Below are positions 46,162 to 55,145 of a DNA stretch of 64,000 bases, piece by piece. Under the pieces are notes generated by a model. The model made no database searches. It saw only the letters and a program-made list of their open reading frames with translations, and was not told the origin of the DNA. The DNA lies in contig DVEG01000020.1 of assembly GCA_015295835.1 (NCBI GenBank), positions 124,001 through 188,000 of the forward strand. The letters run 5' to 3'. This stretch comes from Oscillatoriaceae cyanobacterium M7585_C2015_266 (lineage in GTDB: Bacteria > Cyanobacteriota > Cyanobacteriia > Cyanobacteriales > Oscillatoriaceae). Both the position numbers and the translations under genes were made by a program. How positions within the stretch are numbered: the stretch's first letter is position 1; each line of letters opens with the position of its first letter.

Positions 46162-47919
46162 ATGGCGAAACACCCCTGGCTTCAGCGTTTTCCTGCCCTT
46201 GGTAACCTTAGCAAATATTTCCCTATTCTCAGTTGGGGTTGGCATTACCGACGCGAGTATTTACTCGGAGATATCACCGCCGGCATTATCGTTGCTAGCT
46301 TATTAATTCCCCAGGGGATGGCTTATGCTATGCTGGCTGGTTTGCCTCCACAAATGGGATTGTATGCCAGCATTTTACCGCAATTTATCTATCCTTTTTT
46401 AGGCACCAGCCGGATTCTCTCAGTTGCACCGGTTGCCGTTGATTCCTTGATGGTAGCCGCCGCAGTCAGCGCTTTTGCTAAAGAAAATACACCAGAGTAT
46501 ATAGGGCTGGCAATAACTTTAGCCTTTCTCGTCGGCTCCTTTGAAATTATCATGGGGATTTTTCGCCTGGGGTTTTTGGTAAATTTTCTCAGTCAGTCTG
46601 TTATTTCTGGATTTATAAGCGCTGCGGCGATTATTATTGGATTCAGTCAAGCTAAACACCTCTTTGGGCTGAAAATACCCCAAACAGAATCTTTTTTACA
46701 ACTTCTAAAGTATTTGCTGGAAAAAATAGGAAATACAAACTGGATAACCCTGGCTCTGGGAATAGCTAGTCTTGGCTTATTGATATATTTTAATAAACCA
46801 CTAAGCCGACAGCTCAAAAAAATAGGGTTCAGCGATTCAGCAATTATTCCGATTAGCAAAAGCGCTCCTCTAATAGTTGTTATCATTAGTTCTCTTGTCG
46901 TCTGGCTATTTCATTTAGATAAAATAGCGGCAGTAAAAGTTGTGGGAGAAATACCGAAAGGATTGCCGGGAATTAGTTTTCCTATATTCAATCTCCAGAC
47001 TTTTCAATCTTTATTACCAGCTGCTTTGGCAATAAGCTTTGTAGGATTTATGGAAGCTTTTGCTGTCGGAACTTTCTTAGCTAGTAAAAAACGGCAAAAA
47101 ATAGATGCAAATCAGGAATTAATAGCCTTGGGTGCGGCAAATATAGGCGCTGCTTTTACCGGTGGGTATCCCGTCACGGGGGGTTTAAGTCGAACGGTTG
47201 TGAATTTTTCAGCAGGGGCTAATACAGGGCTGGCATCGATTATTACGGCTTTGACTATTGCTCTCACCGTCATGTTTCTAACGCCGCTATTTTATTTTTT
47301 ACCTCAAACTAGTTTAGCGGCGATAATTTTAGTGGCAGTAGCAAATTTACTAGATTTTGCAACCCTCAAACGCCTGTGGGCTTATGATAAAGCTGATGCG
47401 CTCGCTTGGTGCACGGCATTTGTAGCAGTATTACTCACCAGTGTCGAAAAAGGAATTATTATCGGTGCGATGATTTCTTTGGCTATGCACCTTTGGCGTA
47501 CAAGCAAACCGCATATTGCAGTTGTCGGGCGCGTGGGGGATACAGAACATTTCCGCAATGTACTCCGCCACGATGTCAAAACTTGCCCGCATGTCTTAGC
47601 TATTCGGGTAGATGAAAGTCTTTATTTCGTCAATGCCAAATATTTGCAAGATTACGTTTTAAATGCAGTAGCAAATAATCCACAAGTTAAGCATTTAGTT
47701 TTGGTATGCAGCGCTGTAAATCTGATTGACGGTAGCGCTTTGGAAGTTTTACAAACTTTAATTGCTGAATTGAAAGTAATGGGAGTAGAATTTTATATGT
47801 CAGAAGTAAAAGGTCCTGTGCTAGACAAATTGGAAAAAGTGGGGTTTGTGGAAAAACTAGGAAGCGAGCGCATTTTCTTAACCACAGATAAAGCAATGCG
47901 CTACCTAGAATGCATCTAA
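46162..47919 (+). CDS. SulP-family anion transporter with STAS domain
   Basis: 585 residues: ten or more membrane segments (about 25-440) with the SulP signature region SLLIPQGMAYAMLAGLPPQMGLY, then a cytosolic STAS domain (about 470-575; LVLVCSAVNLIDGSALEVL). SulP proteins move sulfate, bicarbonate or other anions. It follows the persulfide dioxygenase by 106 bp on the same strand, so transport of sulfite/sulfate made by that pathway is a reasonable inference; a bicarbonate transporter (BicA-type) is the alternative. Confidence 0.88.
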   Translation: MAKHPWLQRFPALGNLSKYFPILSWGWHYRREYLLGDITAGIIVASLLIPQGMAYAMLAGLPPQMGLYASILPQFIYPFLGTSRILSVAPVAVDSLMVAAAVSAFAKENTPEYIGLAITLAFLVGSFEIIMGIFRLGFLVNFLSQSVISGFISAAAIIIGFSQAKHLFGLKIPQTESFLQLLKYLLEKIGNTNWITLALGIASLGLLIYFNKPLSRQLKKIGFSDSAIIPISKSAPLIVVIISSLVVWLFHLDKIAAVKVVGEIPKGLPGISFPIFNLQTFQSLLPAALAISFVGFMEAFAVGTFLASKKRQKIDANQELIALGAANIGAAFTGGYPVTGGLSRTVVNFSAGANTGLASIITALTIALTVMFLTPLFYFLPQTSLAAIILVAVANLLDFATLKRLWAYDKADALAWCTAFVAVLLTSVEKGIIIGAMISLAMHLWRTSKPHIAVVGRVGDTEHFRNVLRHDVKTCPHVLAIRVDESLYFVNAKYLQDYVLNAVANNPQVKHLVLVCSAVNLIDGSALEVLQTLIAELKVMGVEFYMSEVKGPVLDKLEKVGFVEKLGSERIFLTTDKAMRYLECI

Positions 47920-48298
47920 TCCAGTATCGTACCCCAACGCCCTTCTAAAGTGATCGCTTTTCTCCGCCTTCCTGTTATCAGCTCAGGAAAAACTGGAGCA
48001 GCAACAAAGGCAATATCTGTATTCTGGGTTAATTTCTGTTACTCGCCCCATTACCCAGTCAATACCGCGTCTGTTGACTGTTTTTTATATCTATCTGAAT
48101 TGGCGATAACTCGGTTAAGCCCAGCCCCAAGGCAGGGAAAGAATAAATATTTTTTTCAGTATAACTAAAACACATCCAGAAAGTTTTTATAACTCTCTGG
48201 ATGCATTTTATCAAAAACCGGGACTAGAAAATTACTGATTTAGTAAAAAAGTTTGGGGGGTTGATAATTTTTACCTTTTATACTGAATCCCTCTGCAG
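47920..48298. other. Gap after the SulP gene
   Basis: 379 bp. It contains the hairpin at 48173-48203 and no credible ORF. Confidence 0.4.
48173..48203. terminator. Hairpin downstream of the SulP gene
   Basis: CATCCAGA (48173-48180) pairs with TCTGGATG (48196-48203) across a 15-nt loop and is followed by CATTTTATC. It may terminate the SulP transcript, but it is about 250 bp after the stop. Confidence 0.45.
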
Positions 48299-48547
48299 CT
48301 ATACTAGGGCTGAATATTGCAAGGGCTGCTGGCATTCTAGTGGCAATATCTCTAATCCATTTAGATGATAACCTCTGTAAGTTACTCCCTCACAGGGATG
48401 CCATTCGTATATGGGGGTGCTTCCTTCCTCGTATTCTTCTGCCGTTACAACTAGATATCTTAGACTTTCTTTCTGGGAAATTAGCATCACGGGTATTTGT
48501 TCTCCGGCTGGTGCTACCAGTAAGTGAGTGGGTTTAAAAACAGTCAT
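48299..48547 (-). CDS. Small hypothetical protein, 82 aa
   Basis: The start ATG at 48547 is preceded by AAGGAAG at good spacing. The product is soluble and acidic, with beta-like strands (MTVFKPTHLLVAPAGEQIPV; LRYLVVTAEEYEEG) and no signal or membrane segment. No family recognised. Small cyanobacterial conserved proteins of this kind are common; function unknown. Confidence 0.55.
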   Translation of the reverse strand: MTVFKPTHLLVAPAGEQIPVMLISQKESLRYLVVTAEEYEEGSTPIYEWHPCEGVTYRGYHLNGLEILPLECQQPLQYSALV

Positions 48548-48720
48548 CGTTTCTTCCTTTTTAACAAGTTTTTATGATTCTATGATCGATTTGGCAGAGG
48601 AGTCCCCCTTCACTTTTATAAAAATAACCAATTCTTTACTAAGGAAAGGTGATGCAAATTTTTCAAAAAAGTGATACTTTATTATCGTGAATGTGATCGC
48701 AATCTTTGACAAAAGAAAAG

Positions 48721-49788
48721 TTATATGATATGATTGGGAGTGGAGAGGTGGTTTAACCAATCGAGAACGCGATTCCAAGCCCACCAGCGATCGCGATCGC
48801 CCCATTGGGACTGGCAAATTTTGCTACTGATATAGCCGACATGCCCGCCGTACTGAGTCAAAATTAAATTAATAGTTGGGTTAGTGGCACAGGCAGCCTG
48901 TAATTCCGGCACTAGAGCAGGATCAAAAAGAGGATCGTCAGCGGCGTATAAGATGAGGGTTGGTTTTTGCAGAATCGGCAGGATATGCAGAGGGCTGGTA
49001 GCATTGTAATAAGCTTCTACAGAGGGGAAACCCAAGGGCTGGATTACCAATTCGTGATCAAAGCCCCAAATGCTGTTAGCTCGAGCGATCGCTTTAGGAT
49101 CGATAGCATCTGGGTGAGCTGAGTGCAAGCGCCAAGCGAGTTTTTTTAATTCCCTAGCGAGCGCTCGTTCCAAATATTTTCCCCAAGGATGTTTGAGCAA
49201 ATAAGATAGAGAACGATTAGAATCGAGACTCGGACAAATCACTGCGCCACCGCCGATATCGGTTGGTGCTAATCCCAGCTCTGCTATCAAATGCTGATCC
49301 TGTGATGCTTTCACACCCCACAGTGCTAATTGTCCTCCTAGAGAGAACCCTGCAAACCAGAAAGGAGCGGCACACCCCTGTGTTTTAGCTTGAGCGGCAA
49401 TACGGACAAAATCTTCACCTTCGTATAATCCATCGGAAGTGAGAGTAGGAGACAAGAGAGCTGTTTTTCCGTGGGCTCGCCAGTCAAACAGAACTACTGC
49501 ATAACCTTGGGCAAATGCTTTCCGCCCCAAGAGCCGAAGAAACCACTGATTATTTAGATCTCCTGTAATTCCATAGGTGGCGACAATAGTACTGCGGGGA
49601 TGTTTGGGAACGGCCACTATTCCAAAAATTGGCACACCTTTGGCGCCGGTAAAGATAGTTTCTTGGTAGGGTGGCTCTGGCTCAGTGACTGTTTGCTCCC
49701 AGTTACGGCTGGCTATCAGGGCTGTAAATAGGGTCATTGCCAGACCGTTTTTTAGTAAAAAAGGCGGATGGTAAGCCAGCTCAGTCAC
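48721..49788 (-). CDS. Alpha/beta-hydrolase, YheT-like family
   Basis: 355 residues. Nucleophile elbow GFSLGG (S149), oxyanion-side TYGITGDLNN near 71, acid Asp in AADDPLFDP and His in YGGHVGY complete a hydrolase triad. This layout is the YheT/ABHD1-3 branch (esterase/lipase-like, poorly characterised). GTG start at 49788 with TGAGGTAAC upstream. It is divergent from psb27 (127 bp between starts); no functional link is evident. Confidence 0.83.
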   Translation of the reverse strand: MTELAYHPPFLLKNGLAMTLFTALIASRNWEQTVTEPEPPYQETIFTGAKGVPIFGIVAVPKHPRSTIVATYGITGDLNNQWFLRLLGRKAFAQGYAVVLFDWRAHGKTALLSPTLTSDGLYEGEDFVRIAAQAKTQGCAAPFWFAGFSLGGQLALWGVKASQDQHLIAELGLAPTDIGGGAVICPSLDSNRSLSYLLKHPWGKYLERALARELKKLAWRLHSAHPDAIDPKAIARANSIWGFDHELVIQPLGFPSVEAYYNATSPLHILPILQKPTLILYAADDPLFDPALVPELQAACATNPTINLILTQYGGHVGYISSKICQSQWGDRDRWWAWNRVLDWLNHLSTPNHII

Positions 49789-49915
49789 GTTACCTCACAT
49801 AAATAATTATTAACGAAATTTGTAATTAACTATGATAAAGCTGACCCCTGTGCGCTTGGCGTCAATAAAGTATAGGATATTTGTTAATTTTGATTGCAGA
49901 TTTTTTGACTGAAGG

Positions 49916-50317
49916 ATGATGAAACAATATATATTACGCCTGCTGGCTCTAGTTTTGGTGGCAGCGATCGCCTTAGGAGGCTGTACTGGGGATAAAACCG
50001 GGTTAACCGGCAATTATACACAAGACACCCTCACTGTCATCAATAGCCTGAGAACTGCGATTAACCTGCCAGATGGTACTCCAGAGAAAGCAGAAGCCCA
50101 GGCAAAAGCCCGTCAAGCGATTAACGACTTTGCGGCGCGCTATCAGCGGGATCCCTCTCTTACCAAGTTAACTTCGTTTACGACAATGCGTACTGCATTA
50201 AACTCTTTAGCAGCGCATTATAATTCCTACCCAAATCGACCCTTGCCGCAATCTTTAAAAGAACGTCTGGAGATGGAATTCTCTCAGGTAGAGCGAGCGC
50301 TGCAACGAGGGGCTTAA
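49916..50317 (+). CDS. psb27: Photosystem II assembly lipoprotein Psb27
   Basis: 133 residues: a signal peptide with lipobox LGGC (Cys near 23), then the all-helical Psb27 domain with TGNYTQDTLTVINSLRTAI and the ending LEMEFSQVERALQRGA. Psb27 binds CP43 on the lumenal side of assembling photosystem II and keeps the Mn cluster from loading early; the lipid anchor holds it at the thylakoid membrane. The start ATG follows GAAGG closely, and the second codon is also ATG. Confidence 0.93.
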   Translation: MMKQYILRLLALVLVAAIALGGCTGDKTGLTGNYTQDTLTVINSLRTAINLPDGTPEKAEAQAKARQAINDFAARYQRDPSLTKLTSFTTMRTALNSLAAHYNSYPNRPLPQSLKERLEMEFSQVERALQRGA

Positions 50318-50592
50318 CTTATCTGCCAGGGAACAGGTTGGGAAAGGTGGGCGCTTTCGAGGGAAGGCAGCGAAGGTGTCTATTATTTTCCGCCTGTTCG
50401 GCAGGCTTTATTGATAGAGGGAGAATAGAACTATATCCTGATTGGGGATAGAGCTCGTGAAGTGTAGAATTTAGCCTCGCGAGCGCTCGCAAGGGTTGAC
50501 TTTGAGCATTTGGTTGCCCAGGGCGATCGAGAACGACGAGTCTGATAATCGTTTTGCACGCAGGCAAATACACAGACAAATACAATTGTCTC

Positions 50593-52107
50593 ATGAGTTT
50601 CTTCCAATTTCTCAAGGCTTGGCTGCCTAGGTATCCTGCTTTATTAGCAGCAATACTAACCACTAACGTTATCGGTGCCTACCTTAGCAGTCAAGAAATT
50701 CGTGCCCAAACTGATCCATATTGTCAATCAACCGTACAAGAAGTTATCGAAATAGACGGTATCCGTGAAGCTGCCTTTCGAGGCGACAAAAACGCCCAAG
50801 CCCGCTACAAAGCGCTCGTCGCCGAAAAGGCAAAACGCTTGCAAGACTGTCGCTACCGCAACTGGCCACAAAACCAAGCCATCTGGCTACGCCTTTATGA
50901 CTGCGATGCCAAGCCAGGGGTTCTCGAAGCTGTTCTTGATCGCATCGTTGCCCGGGGCTATAACCAAGTTTATGTCGAATATTTCTACGATGGACAAGTT
51001 TTACTACCAGTATCGCAAAACCGCAGTCCTTGGCCCTCTGCTGTGCGCGGTCCTGGACTGGAAAATATCGATCTCCTTGCTGAAGCAATTCAAAAAGGGC
51101 GGGAAAGGGGTTTGAAAGTCTATGCGTGGCTGTTTACCATGAATTTTGGCTATACCTATGGCATACGCCCTGATCGACAAATGGCTCTTGCTCGTCAGGG
51201 AAATGGCGCCACCAGTTTAGATCTACTCAACGGCGAAACAGAAACGGATATCAAGGTGGCTGAGGGTGATGTCAGTAAAGTTTTCATTGATCCATACAGC
51301 CCGCAAGCCCGACAAGACTATTTGGAAATAGTGAGAGCTGCTCTTGCTCGTCGCCCAGATGGTGTATTATTTGACTATGTTCGCTATCCCCGTCAGACTG
51401 GTCCTGCTTCTGTCGTCAGCAGAGTTCAAGATTTGTGGATTTATAGCGATGCTTCTATAAATACCCTCTATCGGCGCGCTTTCAATCAAAAAGGACGGGA
51501 ACTGATTAGACGTTACCTCGTTCAGGGATTTATCTCTGCAGCAGATGTTGATGCTGTAAACAAGCTCTATCCCAACGAAGGAGAACCTATGTGGCAGGGA
51601 CGCGCACCAAATACGGCTAAGGCTATGGCGGGGCTACTGCAAGGGGATTTGTGGTATCTGAGTGTTGCTCATGCTGTACAAGGGATTCTAGATTTTTTAG
51701 CAATAGCTGTTTCACCAGTACAGCGACAAGGGATTCCGGCAGGGGTTGTGTTTTTCCCTGGTGCTAATAAACCTGTCGGTGAAGGTTTTGATTCGCGATT
51801 ACAGCCTTGGGATCGTTTCCCAAGTTGGATGGAATGGCATCCAATGGCTTATGCTAATTGTGGAGTGAATAATACCAGTTGTATTCTTGAGGAGATTCAG
51901 CGGGTGATGAGTTTTGCTCCACCGGGAACGAAGGTAGTCCCGGCTTTGGCAGGCAATTGGGGCGAGTCTATTAAAAATCGTCCGTCACTGGAAGTGCAGA
52001 TGCAGGCTATCCGCCGCGCTTTTCCTCAAATTACAGGGGTTAGTCATTTTGCATACTCGTGGCAGGAGCCGGAAGCGGATCGCGATCGCAAAGTCTGTGG
52101 GCGATAA
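50593..52107 (+). CDS. GHL10/DUF4015-like putative glycosyl hydrolase, exported
   Basis: 504 residues from ATG 50593; an upstream TTG at 50554 would add 13 residues. A signal peptide or anchor (about 10-35) is followed by a TIM-barrel-like domain: GYNQVYVEYFYDG, GLKVYAWLFTMNFG, and RPDGVLFDYVRYPRQ with the conserved acidic end of beta strands. This resembles the family-10-like glycosyl hydrolase group (GHL10/YngK). A polysaccharide-degrading or peptidoglycan-linked role is possible, not shown. A strong terminator follows between it and convergent leuS. Confidence 0.7.
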   Translation: MSFFQFLKAWLPRYPALLAAILTTNVIGAYLSSQEIRAQTDPYCQSTVQEVIEIDGIREAAFRGDKNAQARYKALVAEKAKRLQDCRYRNWPQNQAIWLRLYDCDAKPGVLEAVLDRIVARGYNQVYVEYFYDGQVLLPVSQNRSPWPSAVRGPGLENIDLLAEAIQKGRERGLKVYAWLFTMNFGYTYGIRPDRQMALARQGNGATSLDLLNGETETDIKVAEGDVSKVFIDPYSPQARQDYLEIVRAALARRPDGVLFDYVRYPRQTGPASVVSRVQDLWIYSDASINTLYRRAFNQKGRELIRRYLVQGFISAADVDAVNKLYPNEGEPMWQGRAPNTAKAMAGLLQGDLWYLSVAHAVQGILDFLAIAVSPVQRQGIPAGVVFFPGANKPVGEGFDSRLQPWDRFPSWMEWHPMAYANCGVNNTSCILEEIQRVMSFAPPGTKVVPALAGNWGESIKNRPSLEVQMQAIRRAFPQITGVSHFAYSWQEPEADRDRKVCGR

Positions 52108-52141
52108 TAAGCGATAATCAATGATTGATTATATTTTGAAT

Positions 52142-52170
52142 AAGGGTTGGCTTCCTAAAAACCAACCCTT
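52142..52170. terminator. Bidirectional terminator between the GHL10-like gene and leuS
   Basis: AAGGGTTGG (52142-52150) pairs with CCAACCCTT (52162-52170), then ATTTTTTC on the plus strand. It serves the GHL10-like transcript; on the other strand the run is weaker. Confidence 0.75.
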
Positions 52171-52177
52171 ATTTTTT

Positions 52178-54748
52178 CTATCCAATCACAAAATTCACTA
52201 ATTTTCCAGGCACGATGATCGCTTTTTTAATCTCTTTTCCTGTTATGTAACGCTGGGCTACTTCTGAAGAGCGTGCGAGGGCTTCCAAACTAGCATTATC
52301 AGCATCAGCCGGTGCTTGAATTGTACCACGAGTTTTGCCATTAATTTGAATTACCAGAGTAATTTCATCTACTACTAAAGCTGTTGGTTCAGCTTTTGGC
52401 CAAGATTGCTGGTGAACGGAGCCAACTCCAGCGCTCGCTTGCCATAATTCTTCAGCAATGTGTGGTGCAAAAGGTGCAAGCAATTTGATTAATGTTTCTA
52501 TTCCTTCTGCATAAATCGGCGAATCTTTGCAAGTAGCATCAGTTAAAGCATTGCTAAGTTTCATTAATTCTGAAACCGCCGTATTAAACTGATACTCGCC
52601 CTCTAAATCTTCTGTCACAGATTTAATTGCATTGTGAATCGCCCGCCGCAAATCTCTCTCTGCTTTGCTCAATTCGCCACCGACTTTTTCCCTTTTTTTC
52701 TTAGAATTGTTTTCTACAAATTCGGCTACTAAACGCCACACCCGGTTTAAAAAGCGAAATTGCCCTTCTACATCGGCATCATCCCATTCTAAATCTTTTT
52801 CCGGCGGGGCTTTAAATAAAATAAACATCCGCGCTGTGTCTGCTCCGTATTTTGCTATTACATCTAGGGGATCGACGCCGTTATATTTAGATTTGGACAT
52901 TTTTTCATAAAATACTTCTAGCGGTTCCCCTGTTTCCGGATCTTTAGGCTCGGCGGGATTAATTTGCGAGCGCGGTATATATTTACCAGTAATAGGATTT
53001 TTATATGTCATCCCCTGCACCATACCTTGAGTGAGCAGACGCTGAAAAGGTTCGTCGAAATTTAATAAACCGCGATCGCGCAAAAACTTGACAAAAAACC
53101 GCGAATACAGTAAATGTAAAATCGCATGTTCAATCCCACCAACATACTGATCTACCGGCAACCAATCATTAACTTTAGCTTTGTCAAAAGCTTGTTTTTC
53201 GTTCTTAGCGTCGGGATAACGTAAGAAATACCACGATGAGTCAATAAAAGTATCCATCGTGTCAGTTTCTCGCTTCGCCGGTTCGCCACAACTTGGGCAG
53301 GGTACATTCACCCAGTTTTCTAATTTAGCTAAAGGTGATGGCCCTTTTCCTGTAAACTCCACATCTTCTGGCAAAAGTACTGGCAATTCTTCATCTGGCA
53401 CTGGTACTATACCGCATTTGGGGCAATGAATTACAGGAATCGGAGCTCCCCAATAGCGTTGACGAGAAATTAACCAGTCTCTAAGACGATATTGTACTTT
53501 TGCTTTACCAAAACCTTGTTTTTCGGCATATTCAATAATCGCTGTTTTTCCTTCCGTTGATATCATGCCGTTAAATGGCCCAGAATTGACCATAATTCCC
53601 GGTTCGGTATAAGCTGCTTCCAGGGGTTTGCTGCCATCTTCTCCTTCTGGCACAATTACTGTTTTAATCGGCAGATTCTGTTCTTTAGCAAACTTGAAAT
53701 CCCGCACATCGTGAGCAGGTACACCCATTACTGCTCCTGTGCCATACTCGTAAACAACATAATCGGCAATCCAAATGGGGATTTCTTCTCCTGTGAAGGG
53801 ATTAATTGCTTTTCCGCCAGTAGGAATTCCTCGTTTGGGCTTATTCTCTGCTGTGCGTTCTATTTCGCTGATGCTGACTACTTCTTTTATAAAAGCTTCT
53901 ACTGCTTCTTTTCTGTCTGGGGTTGTTACTTTTAGTGTCAGCGGATGCTCAGGGGCTAAAACTATATAAGTGACGCCGTAAACGGTATCGGGGCGGGTGG
54001 TATAAATAGCGATTTTTTCTTCCATACCAGCGAGCGGGAATTCTAAATAAGCCCCTGTGGATTTACCAATCCAATTCGCTTGCATTAATTTAACACGTTC
54101 TGGCCACCCGCTGAGTTTGTCTAAGTCGCTTAATAATTCCTCGGCGTAATCAGTAATTTTCAAAAACCACTGTTTTAGGGGTTTACGTTCGACTTTGGCC
54201 CCAGAACGCCACGAGCGCCCTTCGTTATCTACTTGCTCGTTGGCAAGTACAGTAAGATCCACAGGATCCCAATTTACCATTGCTTCTTTCTGGTAGGCGA
54301 GACCCGCTTTGAAAAATTGTAGGAAAATCCACTGTGTCCATTTATAGTAATCGGGAGCACAGGTGGTGATTTCGCGACTCCAATCGAAGGAAATGCCGAG
54401 TTTCTGCATCTGCCCTTTCATCTGGGCGATATTTTCATATGTCCATTTGGCAGGGTGAATGCCCCGCTCGATCGCCGCGTTTTCTGCCGGCAGCCCGAAT
54501 GCATCCCACCCCATCGGATTGAGCACTCGATACCCTTGCATCCGCTTTAATCGAGCAATTACGTCTGTGATTGTGTAAACACGAACGTGCCCCATGTGCA
54601 GGTTGCCTGACGGGTAGGGAAACATTGACAGGGCGTAAAATTTTGGTTTTTCGCTGTCTGTGGGGGTTATGTATGCGCCTTCTTCAGCCCAAATCTGCTG
54701 CCACTTTTGTTCTATCGATGCGGGATTGTAACGGGGATCCACTGCCAA
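52178..54748 (-). CDS. leuS: Leucyl-tRNA synthetase
   Basis: 856 residues, bacterial LeuRS length. HIGH motif as HMGH (51-54), KMSKS as [10 protein letters not shown] (about 620), and the editing domain inserted between ([19 protein letters not shown] near 250 with the conserved editing-site Thr/Asp). The zinc-ribbon-like CPKCG...CPSCGEP (about 450-500) is present. C-terminal anticodon-binding and LeuRS-specific parts are complete (ending KLVNFVIG). Minus strand, single gene. Confidence 0.97.
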   Translation of the reverse strand: MAVDPRYNPASIEQKWQQIWAEEGAYITPTDSEKPKFYALSMFPYPSGNLHMGHVRVYTITDVIARLKRMQGYRVLNPMGWDAFGLPAENAAIERGIHPAKWTYENIAQMKGQMQKLGISFDWSREITTCAPDYYKWTQWIFLQFFKAGLAYQKEAMVNWDPVDLTVLANEQVDNEGRSWRSGAKVERKPLKQWFLKITDYAEELLSDLDKLSGWPERVKLMQANWIGKSTGAYLEFPLAGMEEKIAIYTTRPDTVYGVTYIVLAPEHPLTLKVTTPDRKEAVEAFIKEVVSISEIERTAENKPKRGIPTGGKAINPFTGEEIPIWIADYVVYEYGTGAVMGVPAHDVRDFKFAKEQNLPIKTVIVPEGEDGSKPLEAAYTEPGIMVNSGPFNGMISTEGKTAIIEYAEKQGFGKAKVQYRLRDWLISRQRYWGAPIPVIHCPKCGIVPVPDEELPVLLPEDVEFTGKGPSPLAKLENWVNVPCPSCGEPAKRETDTMDTFIDSSWYFLRYPDAKNEKQAFDKAKVNDWLPVDQYVGGIEHAILHLLYSRFFVKFLRDRGLLNFDEPFQRLLTQGMVQGMTYKNPITGKYIPRSQINPAEPKDPETGEPLEVFYEKMSKSKYNGVDPLDVIAKYGADTARMFILFKAPPEKDLEWDDADVEGQFRFLNRVWRLVAEFVENNSKKKREKVGGELSKAERDLRRAIHNAIKSVTEDLEGEYQFNTAVSELMKLSNALTDATCKDSPIYAEGIETLIKLLAPFAPHIAEELWQASAGVGSVHQQSWPKAEPTALVVDEITLVIQINGKTRGTIQAPADADNASLEALARSSEVAQRYITGKEIKKAIIVPGKLVNFVIG

Positions 54749-55145
54749 ACTCCTGCTAGTTTTCTATAATTTTGTATGTGTGAATATTTTTGCATATTCT
54801 TTCATAAAATATATGCTTTGGAAGCGATCGCTTTTTATACTCCTGTTCCCTAGGCTCTTGCTATTGGCTGCTGCCTACTTTCTCCCCCTCACCTCTCAAA
54901 ACTGGGAAAATCTGGTTTAATAGTTAGTTAGTCTTTCAAAAAGAAGCTCAGGTGATGGTTTTAATTCATACACTCTACTATTGCACTCTGGTTTTTCATA
55001 AGCTGCTTGTTTATTTACCTATATTAACCTATATTACTATATAAACGATCGCTCTCTAATCGCCTAATTTTTATCTATAAGCAGCTAGAAAAAACGCCTT
55101 CAAACTAAAAAAACTATAAACCACCAAAATCTCGGAGATAGAAAA
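54749..55145. other. Gap upstream of the RTX protein gene
   Basis: 397 bp, AT-rich, presumably with promoters of leuS and the RTX gene. No RNA gene recognised. Confidence 0.4.

Noticed and set aside
48572-48817. 81-codon minus-strand ORF
   Set aside because: It largely overlaps the well-supported alpha/beta-hydrolase gene in another frame and continues into AT-rich sequence.
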